Below, in pieces: positions 52,433 to 61,293 of a stretch of 64,000 nt of DNA; the first letter of the stretch is position 1; every line of letters starts with the position of its first letter. Position numbers and translations under genes: made by a program. Source of the stretch: an uncultured Bacilli bacterium (GTDB lineage: Bacteria; Bacillota_I; Bacilli_A; RF39; UBA660); the NCBI GenBank assembly GCA_947630055.1, contig CANRGA010000002.1, positions 1 through 64,000 on the forward strand, written 5' to 3'. The notes beneath the pieces are model-generated. The model was not told where the DNA came from and did no database searches. It saw only the letters and a program-made list of their open reading frames with translations.

Positions 52433-52972
52433 TTTAACTTTAACTTTTTCTTCTCTATTGTCATAACTTACTGAATATAAATATCTCCTATATAACATCA
52501 TAACCATTTTTTTGTATTCATTGAATGCTTCATCCATCATATTCTTATCAACTAAATAAGATACTTTATTTAAAATTGGCATTAATAAATTAGGAAGTTC
52601 TAAATCTCTATCTTTAAGTAATTGAGCCCCAAGAAATGGTCCATAAATGTTATATAACTCAACATCTTTCTTATATTCATCTTTAGTTTCAAGATAGTTA
52701 ATTAATACTCCAATATTAGAAAATGGTTTTTCATCGATTTTTTCTCCAAGCATCATTCCAACTGTTGATGAAACCCACCATCTTAAAAACTTCTCAATAT
52801 CACTTTCTCTTCTATTTACATATTGTTGTTTACTACACCTATCATTAATTGGATAATAACTACCATATTTAGTACAATAACATTTAAGTCCTTTCGAATC
52901 ATTTAATCTACAATGCGCACAATAACCACAATCTTTTTCACTTGGCATATATTCATAATGCACTCTTGACAT
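52430..52972 (-). CDS. Hypothetical protein with cysteine-rich N-terminus
   Basis: The first 46 residues contain six cysteines (CGYCAHC, KCYC, RCSK), a likely zinc or Fe-S site. The remainder is helical. No family is recognised. The 180-aa protein has no signal peptide, so it is probably cytosolic. Confidence 0.55.
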   Translation of the reverse strand: MSRVHYEYMPSEKDCGYCAHCRLNDSKGLKCYCTKYGSYYPINDRCSKQQYVNRRESDIEKFLRWWVSSTVGMMLGEKIDEKPFSNIGVLINYLETKDEYKKDVELYNIYGPFLGAQLLKDRDLELPNLLMPILNKVSYLVDKNMMDEAFNEYKKMVMMLYRRYLYSVSYDNREEKVKVK

Positions 52973-53015
52973 AATCTTCCCCCCTTAATCGCCATATATT
53001 ATATCATACTTTTAA

Positions 53016-53936
53016 TTAAATTGCAAATTTTTTATTAATCCACTCGATTCCCATTATATTAACATGACTTTTAATAAGTAAATAAATTTCATATAATAAA
53101 TACTCATAATCACTTTGATAATTAGTAATCCTTAAAATATTTTCTTCTTTTATCTTATCAACAATTACTAAATCATATATATCAAAATAATAACTTGGAA
53201 ATAACATTCTTATATAAAAATAAATATAATCAACATCACTCATTCTAATTTTCTTTAAATAATTTATTATTTCTAAAACATCTAATTTCTTTTCAAAAAA
53301 ACATGACTTTATATATTCAGCTAAATCTCTAATTCTATAATCAATTATTAAATTTAAAGGATTATAAAACTCCATTATATTAGTACTTGCTAATACTCTT
53401 TTATGACTAACACTTATATTTTTATTATCAATATTTAAAAGTTTTAAATAACTAATTGCATTTTCAGTTAATCCAATATAATAATAAATAGAATTATAAA
53501 TTAATTTATACTTATGCATTAAATGTTTAATTGAATATTCAATATTATCTATTTTATTACTCCATAACATTATCCAATTAGTTCTATTTAAAATATTAGG
53601 TATATTATTAACAACTCTTCCAAAGTTTACAACATTATTAATATTAATTAAAGTTTTATTATAAGAATTAAGTAATACTAAAACATAATAATAATTACCA
53701 TACTTTGTTATAATACTTGAATATCTATTTAAAATTATTTTATTTATATGATAATTATTATAAAGCATATAAGTATTAAGTTTAAATAAATCATCTATTT
53801 TATTTAGATCATCATTATATCTATACAAACAAAAAGCATTATTTAAGTAATTGAAATAGTAATTATGATTTTGCATATTAATTCTATCAGTTATTATAAA
53901 GTAATAGTAATTAAGTAAATCTTTCAAGAGTATCAC
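53016..53936 (-). CDS. CotS/YutH-like spore coat kinase-fold protein
   Basis: Segments such as TNWIMLWSNKIDNIEYSIKH, YYIGLTENAISYLKLLN and NPLNLIIDYRIRDLAEYIK resemble YutH/CotS-type coat proteins with an aminoglycoside-phosphotransferase-like fold. The catalytic aspartates are not clear, and N- and C-lobes are rich in Tyr and Asn. With cotJB/cotJC in the window this supports sporulation-related content. The family call is moderate. Confidence 0.6.
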   Translation of the reverse strand: MILLKDLLNYYYFIITDRINMQNHNYYFNYLNNAFCLYRYNDDLNKIDDLFKLNTYMLYNNYHINKIILNRYSSIITKYGNYYYVLVLLNSYNKTLININNVVNFGRVVNNIPNILNRTNWIMLWSNKIDNIEYSIKHLMHKYKLIYNSIYYYIGLTENAISYLKLLNIDNKNISVSHKRVLASTNIMEFYNPLNLIIDYRIRDLAEYIKSCFFEKKLDVLEIINYLKKIRMSDVDYIYFYIRMLFPSYYFDIYDLVIVDKIKEENILRITNYQSDYEYLLYEIYLLIKSHVNIMGIEWINKKFAI

Positions 53937-53998
53937 CTATTTAATTTTATTTATTTATTGTTAAAAGTATGTTATAATACCTAACGGATGGTGAGATT

Positions 53999-54232
53999 AT
54001 GAAAGAAAAAGTTGAGAAAGTTTTAGATGAACTTCGTCCTTATATTATGGATGATGGTGGTGATATTGAGTTTGTAAAATATGAAGATGGAGTTTGTTAT
54101 TTAAAATTTTTAGGTCATTGTGCAAGTTGTCCTATGAAATTAATGACTTTAGATGAATTATTTAAAGAAACTTTAATTAGTGAAATTGAAGAAATAACTG
54201 ATGTTACTTTAATAAGTGATATTGATGAATAA
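53999..54232 (+). CDS. NifU C-terminal domain (Nfu-type) protein
   Basis: A 77-residue stand-alone Nfu domain with the cluster-binding CxxC in HCASCPMK. It carries Fe-S clusters to target proteins and complements the SUF genes in the window. Confidence 0.93.
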   Translation: MKEKVEKVLDELRPYIMDDGGDIEFVKYEDGVCYLKFLGHCASCPMKLMTLDELFKETLISEIEEITDVTLISDIDE

Positions 54233-54252
54233 TGTTAATAATATGTAAAATA

Positions 54253-54293
54253 ACTAAGAAAATAATTATTTTTAATCTCTTCTTAGTTTTTTT
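54253..54293 (+). terminator. Terminator after nfu
   Basis: ACTAAGAA/TTCTTAGT stem with a long AT-rich loop, then T7. Confidence 0.55.
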
Positions 54294-54319
54294 ATGTTAA
54301 AATTATATTGGTGAGATTA

Positions 54320-55009
54320 ATGAAAGATAGAATTAAAAAAATTATATTATTTGTTGGTTTATTTATTTTATTTTTATATAGTGATTTATTTTATTTAGTA
54401 CCTCTTAAACTTTTAAAGTTTGATTTAACGAAATTAACTTCCAGAGAGCAGTTAATTGGTTCTAATATTAGTTCTTTAATAGTATTAATTATTATTTTTA
54501 TAATTTATCATAAGTATTTAATAAGTAAATTTAAAGATTATAAGAAGAATTTTAGTGAATATTTTGATTTTGGAATGAAAATTTGGTTTATAGGAATAAT
54601 AGGAATGGTGATTAGTAATTTATTAATATCTAATTTAACTCCTTTACAAGAAGCAACAAATGAAGCCTTAGTTGATAATATGTTAAAAAAAGCCCCTTTA
54701 GAAACTTTTATAAGTGCAAGTTTCTTAGCTCCTTTTATTGAAGAGATGATATTTAGAAAATCCTTAGGTGATATGTTTAAAAATAAGAAAGTTATGGTTA
54801 TTGCCAGTGGTTTAGTTTTTGGTCTTTTACATGTTGTATTTAGTTTTAATACCCCTCTTGACTTTTTATATGTTATTCCTTATGGCTTTTTAGGGGGAGC
54901 ATTTGCATATATCGTTGCTAAAAAAGATAATGTTTTAATTCCTATTTCCTTCCATTTTATTCATAATAGTGTTCTAACACTCTTCTCGATTATTTTAATG
55001 GGGTTTTAA
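54320..55009 (+). CDS. CPBP-family intramembrane protease
   Basis: Six or more membrane helices with the motifs EEMIFRKSLG, GLLHVVFSFN and HFIHNSVLT, which give the glutamate pair and two histidines of CPBP (CAAX-like) proteases. ATG at 54320 has a GGTGAG site; an upstream in-frame TTG is not needed. The stop abuts the next gene start, so they form an operon. Confidence 0.9.
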   Translation: MKDRIKKIILFVGLFILFLYSDLFYLVPLKLLKFDLTKLTSREQLIGSNISSLIVLIIIFIIYHKYLISKFKDYKKNFSEYFDFGMKIWFIGIIGMVISNLLISNLTPLQEATNEALVDNMLKKAPLETFISASFLAPFIEEMIFRKSLGDMFKNKKVMVIASGLVFGLLHVVFSFNTPLDFLYVIPYGFLGGAFAYIVAKKDNVLIPISFHFIHNSVLTLFSIILMGF

Positions 55010-55858
55010 ATGGAAACAAGGGAAGAACGTAATAAAATTATAAGAAGCGAAATAAAAAAAGAAGAACGAGAAAAGGCAACAAAAATAATTGTTAAAGTTA
55101 CAACAATTATTTTAAGTTTTATTCTCATCGTTCTTTGTTATGGAATGTTTATTGGGGCTAAAGTTATAAATGTCAAAGAGTATAAAATAACGAGTTCTAA
55201 GATTCCCTCTAGTTATCATGGTATTAAAGTAGTTCAGTTAAGTGATCTACTTCTTAATAGTTTAACTAAAAATGATTTAACTAATTTAAAAAAGGAAATT
55301 AACTCTCTAAAACCTGATATTTTAGTTTTTACTGGTAATTTAAAAAGAAATGATTATTCTTTAGATAAAGAAGATATTAATAACTTAGAAGATTTTTTTC
55401 AAGGGTTAACTTCAACTATTGCCAGGTTTTCTGTTATGGGGAGTAATGATGATGACACATTCCAAGTTATTATGGAAAACTCAAACTTTGAAATTTTAAA
55501 TAATGATGAGAAAATCTTATATTATAAAGATAATGAACCAATTAAATTTATTGGTTATAACACGAATGACATAAAAGAAATTACTAATGATGACAATTAT
55601 TATACAATTTGTATCCTTAGTAATCCTGATAAATTTGAAAATAGTAATTGTGATTTAGCTTTAGCCAGCGACACCTTAGGTGGTGAAATTAAAATTCCTA
55701 TTTTTAATACTCAAATATTTAATAACCATAAGTATAATAAAGATTATTATAAAATTAATAATACTGATCTTTATATTTCAAATGGAATTGGTAATAATAA
55801 TAACATAAGATTATTTAACCATCCAAGTATTACTTTATTTCGCTTAACTACTTATTAA
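55010..55858 (+). CDS. Metallophosphoesterase-like pseudoenzyme
   Basis: After one transmembrane helix (about 28-48) the protein follows the YkuE/YaeI fold, but the metal ligands are gone. SDxH is SDLLLN, GD is TGNL, GNHD is GSNDD, the single His motif is LSNPDKF, and GHTHGGQ is LASDTLGGE. The fold-supporting ISNGIG remains. It is probably a catalytically dead, membrane-anchored protein. It follows the CPBP protease without a gap. Confidence 0.82.
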   Translation: METREERNKIIRSEIKKEEREKATKIIVKVTTIILSFILIVLCYGMFIGAKVINVKEYKITSSKIPSSYHGIKVVQLSDLLLNSLTKNDLTNLKKEINSLKPDILVFTGNLKRNDYSLDKEDINNLEDFFQGLTSTIARFSVMGSNDDDTFQVIMENSNFEILNNDEKILYYKDNEPIKFIGYNTNDIKEITNDDNYYTICILSNPDKFENSNCDLALASDTLGGEIKIPIFNTQIFNNHKYNKDYYKINNTDLYISNGIGNNNNIRLFNHPSITLFRLTTY

Positions 55859-55907
55859 AGGAACTGTCAAATAATTAAATAGTTAATTATTCAACAGCCC
55901 CTTTTTT
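55857..55907. terminator. Bidirectional terminator
   Basis: A long interrupted stem (AAAGG, CTGT and AATAATTAA pairing with TTAATTATT, ACAG and CCTTT), followed by T7 on the plus strand. It lies between convergent genes. Confidence 0.9.
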
Positions 55908-58900
55908 TAATCATCATCCTCTTTATTATCGTAAGATAATAAATCCTTAATATCTTTTTCAGTTAACTTACTAAACATATTAGCTTCCCCGCTTGAATCA
56001 AGTAGTTTATCGCTTAATAACTTTTTCTTACTTTGTAAATCTAATATCTTCTCTTCAATTGTACCTTTACTTACTAAATGAACAACTTGCACAACATTCT
56101 TTTGACCAATTCTATGGGCTCTATCTGTTGCTTGATTTTCAGCCTGAGGGTTCCACCATAAATCAAGATGAATAACAACATCAGCACTGGTTAAATTTAA
56201 TCCCGTACCTCCTGCTTTTAACATAATAAAGAACACATTCGTATTATCAGAATTAAACTTATCAACCATTTCCATTCGTTTTTTACTTGAAACACTACCA
56301 TCAATTGTATAAGAGGTAATACCAATTTTATCAAGTTCTGATTTCGCAAGTTCAAGTCCCGTTTTAAAACTTGTAAAGACAAGCATCTTATGCCCGTTTT
56401 CCACCATCTCAGAAACAACTTTAACAAACTCATCAAGTTTTCCACTTCCCCCTTTATAATCTTTATATAAAATCCGAGGGTCAATTACTATCTGTCTTAA
56501 CTTGGTTAATAATTGTAAAATTAAAAATCTTGCCTTTGTTATTCCCCCACTTGCCATAATCTCATTCATCTCTTGATTTACTTTCTCAAGTTCTGCTAAA
56601 TAAATCTTCTTTTGCTCTTTCGTTAAATCAACATAAATATTATTTTCAATTTTATCAGGCAAATCTTTAATTACATCTTTCTTTCTTCTTCTCATAATAA
56701 ATGGTGAAACTAACTTATTTAAATTATTAATCTTATCATCATCTTCATTAATATCTCTTATCTTATATTTCCTATCAAAGGTTTGTAAATTTGCTAAGAA
56801 CCCTGGCATGATAAAATCAAATATACTCCAAAGTTCTAATAAAGAATTTTCAATTGGGGTTCCTGTTAAAGCAATCTTCGTGTTTGCTTTAATACTTTTA
56901 ACTGTCTTAGTAACTTCCGTGTTAACATTCTTTATATTTTGAGCTTCATCTATAATCATTGTTTTAAAATTCATAGTCTCATATATTTCTTTATCTTCTC
57001 TTAATAATCCATAAGTTGTAATTAAGACATTATCTTGACTATCCTCTAAATCCATTCTTCTTTTAGCTCTAACTCCAGATATTACTTTATATTTAATATC
57101 TTTTCCAAACTTTTGAAACTCATTTTCCCAGTTATATGCAAGAGACGTTGGAGCAACTATTAAAAACTTATAATCCTTGTTTTCTTTTAATAACTCTTTA
57201 ATATAATAAATTGTTTGAATAGATTTACCAAGTCCCATCTCATCTGCAAGTATTCCTCCAAACCCTGTCTTATCTATATTATAAAGCCATTTAACTCCAT
57301 CTACTTGATATTCTCTTAATAACTCTTTATCACTTTTACTTAAATCAACATCACTATCTTTATATTTATTAAATTTATCGATTAAATCATCAAATAAATT
57401 ATTAGTTTCAATTATATGATATTTAGTATTCTTTAAACTATCTAAATAAATAGCTCTATATTTAGGAATTACTCCATTACCCTTCTTAATATCATTTTTA
57501 GATAAATCCATCTCTTCTGTTAATTTCTCTAATTCTTCTAAATCTTTATTATCTAAATCAATAATATCTCCTGATTTTAATCTATAATATTTCTTATTAT
57601 TTTTAATTGATTCTAAAACATTAACTATTTCATCTTCTTTAATATTTCCTAAATCAAATGAAAAACTTAAAATATTATCCATTCCAATTGAAAAAGTACT
57701 CTTAATATTATTATTTTTAATAACTTGAATTTTCTTTAACTTCTCACTTGTATAAGTTTCATACTTTTCAGTTAAACTAATTAAATCATTATCTAAGAAG
57801 TTACCTATATTATCTATATCTTCTAAATAAATATTAGTATCACTTACTATAAAATTACATTTAACTAAATCATCTAAGACACTAACCTCATATTCTACAT
57901 CTCTTAAAACATTACTATTTTTATCAAAATAATCTATTTCTATATCATCATATAAAAACTTTAAATTACAAATAACTAAGTCTTTATATAAATCAAAATA
58001 TAATTTAGCTTTAATACTACTACTAACTTTAATATCATCAATCTTACTATCAATTATAATTTTATCTTTAACAATAGGTAATAAACTATCTACAAAATCA
58101 TTTTTATCATTATTACCAAACATTAATTCATCTATTCTATCTTCAATTAATTCATTTATTAAACTTGCTTTATTCTTATCTAAATGATATAAATTATCTT
58201 CTATTTGAATATATTCATAATCACTAGTAACAATTCTAATATCATCTCTTATATTTAATTTTAATTTATAATTTCCATTTTCTAAATTTAATCTTGTTTC
58301 AAAAGGAAATTCATTATTAATATTTCTAATAGTATTATAATTTAAACTAAACTTTCTATCTTTTAATAAAAATAATAATCTTTTAATATTATAACTACCA
58401 ATTAAATAATCTGAACTAAAATAATAATTATTACCATCAAGATTCATAATTAAAAAATCAATTATTTCTCGATTTTCATCACCTATATAACAAGTATCAG
58501 GATTATATTCAAAATTTTTTCCAAAACTATATGTAGTTTTATCTTTAATTGCTCTTAAAAAATTCTTTAGTTTACTTCCCTTAGCCGTATATAGTTTATT
58601 AGTTCCAACTCTTAAACATACATCCATAGTATTTCTATTAATATCTCTATTACTATTATCACAATTTAATTCATATTCTATTTTAACTTCTTCTTTAACA
58701 CTTCTTTTACTAGTTTTATTCCCAAGTATCTTTTTAAATAATTCTTTAGTATAATTTGCTCTTTCTTTATCACTTAATTTAACTCTAAATATTTGTTCGT
58801 AATAAAAATAAATAGAAGCTGCTAAATGTTTACAACTTTTAGTTTCTCTAAATTGAGGACAATCACAATTAAGATTTAATATCTCATTAGTATCTTTATT

Positions 58901-59110
58901 AATATATAATTCACAATCATATATTCTACTAGTTCTTTCTGATTCAACAGGAACATCTAATCTAATAAGATTAGGATTTTCTCTATTATATCTAATAGTC
59001 CCTTTTCCAATATATCCCGGATAATATCTTCTTCCTTTTTGATAATCATCATATTTTAAATATTTCATTATTAATTTTTGTTTTTCATTTTCTGATACTT
59101 TTACTTCCAT
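55907..59110 (-). CDS. SWIM-domain SNF2-family helicase
   Basis: A SWIM zinc finger (CDCPQFRETKSCKHLAAS) lies near residue 80. It is followed by a long Asn-rich beta region and a SNF2 ATPase with ADEMGLGKSIQT, a DEAQ-type Walker B, TGTPIENS and the C-terminal motif QATDRAHRIGQ. At about 1067 aa it matches Firmicute SWIM-SNF2 proteins, thought to remodel DNA-protein complexes. ATG at 59110 has an AGGAAGTG site. Confidence 0.93.
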   Translation of the reverse strand: MEVKVSENEKQKLIMKYLKYDDYQKGRRYYPGYIGKGTIRYNRENPNLIRLDVPVESERTSRIYDCELYINKDTNEILNLNCDCPQFRETKSCKHLAASIYFYYEQIFRVKLSDKERANYTKELFKKILGNKTSKRSVKEEVKIEYELNCDNSNRDINRNTMDVCLRVGTNKLYTAKGSKLKNFLRAIKDKTTYSFGKNFEYNPDTCYIGDENREIIDFLIMNLDGNNYYFSSDYLIGSYNIKRLLFLLKDRKFSLNYNTIRNINNEFPFETRLNLENGNYKLKLNIRDDIRIVTSDYEYIQIEDNLYHLDKNKASLINELIEDRIDELMFGNNDKNDFVDSLLPIVKDKIIIDSKIDDIKVSSSIKAKLYFDLYKDLVICNLKFLYDDIEIDYFDKNSNVLRDVEYEVSVLDDLVKCNFIVSDTNIYLEDIDNIGNFLDNDLISLTEKYETYTSEKLKKIQVIKNNNIKSTFSIGMDNILSFSFDLGNIKEDEIVNVLESIKNNKKYYRLKSGDIIDLDNKDLEELEKLTEEMDLSKNDIKKGNGVIPKYRAIYLDSLKNTKYHIIETNNLFDDLIDKFNKYKDSDVDLSKSDKELLREYQVDGVKWLYNIDKTGFGGILADEMGLGKSIQTIYYIKELLKENKDYKFLIVAPTSLAYNWENEFQKFGKDIKYKVISGVRAKRRMDLEDSQDNVLITTYGLLREDKEIYETMNFKTMIIDEAQNIKNVNTEVTKTVKSIKANTKIALTGTPIENSLLELWSIFDFIMPGFLANLQTFDRKYKIRDINEDDDKINNLNKLVSPFIMRRRKKDVIKDLPDKIENNIYVDLTKEQKKIYLAELEKVNQEMNEIMASGGITKARFLILQLLTKLRQIVIDPRILYKDYKGGSGKLDEFVKVVSEMVENGHKMLVFTSFKTGLELAKSELDKIGITSYTIDGSVSSKKRMEMVDKFNSDNTNVFFIMLKAGGTGLNLTSADVVIHLDLWWNPQAENQATDRAHRIGQKNVVQVVHLVSKGTIEEKILDLQSKKKLLSDKLLDSSGEANMFSKLTEKDIKDLLSYDNKEDDD

Positions 59111-59139
59111 ACAAACACTTCCTAACACAAACATATATT

Positions 59140-59168
59140 ATTATAATATATAGACATTCTAATAGCAA
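59140..59168 (-). promoter_or_regulatory. Promoter of the SNF2 gene
   Basis: TTGCTA, 17 nt and TATAAT on the minus strand. Confidence 0.65.
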
Positions 59169-59188
59169 GAAAAAAATTAATTTAATAG

Positions 59189-59209
59189 AAAAAAACTACT
59201 TAAAAGTAG
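59189..59209 (-). terminator. Terminator of the surface-protein transcript
   Basis: CTACTT/AAGTAG stem with a 2-base loop and seven T on the minus strand. Confidence 0.65.
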
Positions 59210-59370
59210 CAAATCAAATATATTTCAATATTTATAAACATATATAGTTCTAAACTTAAGTACGTATACCTAAGTTATCTATATTTCCCTTCTGATTAAA
59301 TCAAGGATAGGATTGTCCTTTACTCGTACAAATTAAAACCTTAATCTTAATATTCAAGATATAAAGGGCT

Positions 59371-59476
59371 GGCGCGCGCCGTTGTTGCTGTTATTGACGT
59401 TGTTGTTCGTAATAGTCCCCGTCGTATTCCAATTAGCAGCATTCTCAGAATTGTTAGAGGAGGGCGACAAAAGCCA
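59371..59476 (-). repeat. Noncoding copy of the surface-protein 3' end (candidate template repeat)
   Basis: This 106-bp segment aligns without gaps to 59782-59887. In the coding sense it is rich in AAC/AAT codons and would read SNNSENAANWNTTG, then NNNVNNSNNGAR, but it lacks a start and is followed by a stop. There are 28 mismatches, 17 of them at its 31 adenines. The ends are invariant: GGCGCGCGCC on one side and 23 bases at the other. Confidence 0.85.
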
Positions 59477-59540
59477 AGGCGACTCAATTTAAATTATCCT
59501 ACCCATTTTTTTAGAAATAGTTGCTTTGCTACTTTTAAGT

Positions 59541-59695
59541 ATCCATGTTAATTTGCTTTAACATGGATTTTTCAAAATAATCGTCGCTCGCCTTAACGGC
59601 GAGATTAATCAATTGCAGTATCTTACTTTTTTTCTTTTTGTAACTTTTATGGTTCAATACCCTGTCTCCTGCGGACTTTGCCTCCGCAAGGAGAC
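59541..59695. repeat. Three stem-loops between the two copies
   Basis: 59541-59568 has perfect 11-bp arms. 59587-59603 pairs CTCGCC with GGCGAG. 59664-59695 is a GC-rich stem of 12 pairs with one bulge that touches the surface-protein stop codon. GC-rich stems are rare elsewhere in this window. Confidence 0.8.
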
Positions 59696-61288
59696 TTAAT
59701 TGCCCAGTTTCACAACAAATGGACTTAGCACATTCCCTTCACCAGCCTCAATTCTTGCTTGGGATTTCAGATTAAGGACTGGGCGCGCGCCGTTGCTGCT
59801 GCCATTGACGCCATTGCCGCTCACAAGGCCGTCCGAATCCCAGTGAGCAGCACGCTGAGAGTGGTCAGAGGAGGGCGACAAAAGCCATTCGTAATCATTA
59901 TGATTTGCTGTTTTTTGTAGCCAACTTGCCTTTACATTACTATTACTACTGTTTAAATTCAAGGTCCAACTACAACTATTTGATGCATATCTTACATCAC
60001 TTGGATACATTAAGGCTATATTTCCAATTTCATTTCCATTCCATGTTGCTTGATTTCCTTCCCTTATTTCTCCTCCACTACAACTTCCACTACATGTTGT
60101 ATCTCCTCTTTCGTATGTATAATTTGTTATTGTATCTTTTTGATAATTAAAATTTCCTAAATAATATGTTGTATTTTCTATCATACTTTTAGCATTTTGA
60201 CTTAAGTAACTCATATAACCATCGCTTGGCTCTTTTGTATCTTTATCACTTCCGGCATTTAACCAATATTGGAGTCCTGCTGTTGCCCAATCATTATTGT
60301 AGCCTGTTTTATTGTTCCAATATACATAATCACCACTACTATTTGTAGATTGAATTTTATAAGTTGTTCCATTTGCTTCAAAGGTTACAGGATACATATC
60401 TCTTGATAAAACATTATTTCTTACTATCTTTATATGTTCTTGTCCTTCTTCATCTTTAAATATTCCTAGTATTCTCCATATTTCACAAGTACTAGCACTA
60501 GGTTCTTTATTGTCTTCACAATTGAAATAAATATAATTATCTACATCTGGTCCAACATAACGGTATTCTCTTATTTCTTCTCCATCGTTTCCTTGATATA
60601 GAGTTCCTTCTGTATTTATGGCTACTAAGCCTCCTTTTGTTTTAAAACTAGTACATGTATTTGTTACATTAGTTACTACTTTTTCTTTTAAAGTATCAGT
60701 AGCACTTGGTTTTTCTACATCATTATAAGCATATAAATTAACTTTAAAACTAAAAGTTTGATTAGTTGTATTTTGAGTATAACTCTCGTCTATCCAAACA
60801 TAAATACGATATTTATCTTCAAATGTATTAGATTTAGATTGACTATAAATTACTTTACCATTAGAAGAATTAGGATAAGTTGTTTTAGATAAAGAATTAT
60901 ATACTGTTGGAGCTTTAATTTCTTCATTATTATCATCCGTTAAATAAACTTTAATAAAACTAGAATCTAAAGTATTTCTTGAATCTTCTTCTAAATAGAT
61001 TTCATAAGTTACTAACTCTTTAGGTGTTGAATTATTACCCTTTACTGTAAAATCAATATAACCTAATTTATTTAAATTAGTTTTAGCAAAGTTATCACTT
61101 ATTGGATAAGCATAAGTTAAATTAATAGTATTATCACCACTAACAAACTCAGCACTTATATTATTACTTGTTAAAGTAAATGCTTTAGCTGATTTAGAAT
61201 AGAGAAAGAAAGCATAAGTTGAACCTATAAGGGTTATTAAAAGAGCTATTATGCTTACTATTAAAACATTTCTTTTTTTATTATTCAT
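59696..61288 (-). CDS. Surface protein with TasA-like N-terminus and variable C-terminal domain
   Basis: A signal/anchor helix (about 8-27, ending STYAFFLYSKS) starts a TasA-like beta domain (to about 190). Residues 205-530 form a second domain with cysteine pairs, tryptophan-rich blocks and the ending WLLSPSS, then NGARPVLNLKS, the pattern of DUF6273/C-type-lectin-fold domains. Such folds are common targets of diversity-generating retroelements. The 106 bp encoding the last loops are duplicated downstream. ATG at 61288 has an AAGGGTGA site. It follows the 182-aa protein gene closely. Confidence 0.75.
   Translation of the reverse strand: MNNKKRNVLIVSIIALLITLIGSTYAFFLYSKSAKAFTLTSNNISAEFVSGDNTINLTYAYPISDNFAKTNLNKLGYIDFTVKGNNSTPKELVTYEIYLEEDSRNTLDSSFIKVYLTDDNNEEIKAPTVYNSLSKTTYPNSSNGKVIYSQSKSNTFEDKYRIYVWIDESYTQNTTNQTFSFKVNLYAYNDVEKPSATDTLKEKVVTNVTNTCTSFKTKGGLVAINTEGTLYQGNDGEEIREYRYVGPDVDNYIYFNCEDNKEPSASTCEIWRILGIFKDEEGQEHIKIVRNNVLSRDMYPVTFEANGTTYKIQSTNSSGDYVYWNNKTGYNNDWATAGLQYWLNAGSDKDTKEPSDGYMSYLSQNAKSMIENTTYYLGNFNYQKDTITNYTYERGDTTCSGSCSGGEIREGNQATWNGNEIGNIALMYPSDVRYASNSCSWTLNLNSSNSNVKASWLQKTANHNDYEWLLSPSSDHSQRAAHWDSDGLVSGNGVNGSSNGARPVLNLKSQARIEAGEGNVLSPFVVKLGN
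59782..59887 (-). repeat. Variable-repeat-like segment in the surface gene
   Basis: The in-gene copy encodes LLSPSSDHSQRAAHWDSD, then GLVSGNGVNGSSNGAR. Only 1 of its 15 coding-sense adenines lies at a mismatch to the distal copy, an asymmetry expected if changes went from A in the template to other bases here. Confidence 0.8.
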
Positions 61289-61293
61289 GATTA

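Larger units (their letters stand above)
59111..59695. other. Noncoding region with template-like copy and hairpins
   Basis: It holds, from left to right, the SNF2 promoter, a terminator (59189-59209), the 106-bp copy of the surface-protein end (59371-59476), and three stem-loops (59541-59568, 59587-59603, 59664-59695). No gene is seen. Transcripts of the surface gene would run through the copy before reaching the terminator. Confidence 0.75.

Noticed and set aside
59541-59568. Plus-strand terminator hairpin at the 11-bp stem
   Set aside because: A T run follows on the plus strand, but no plus-strand gene lies upstream, so it is listed only as a stem-loop.
59905-60150. Plus-strand ORF of about 80 codons
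   Set aside because: It is antisense to the surface-protein gene, has no ribosome binding site and is rich in Tyr/Leu runs typical of shadow frames.
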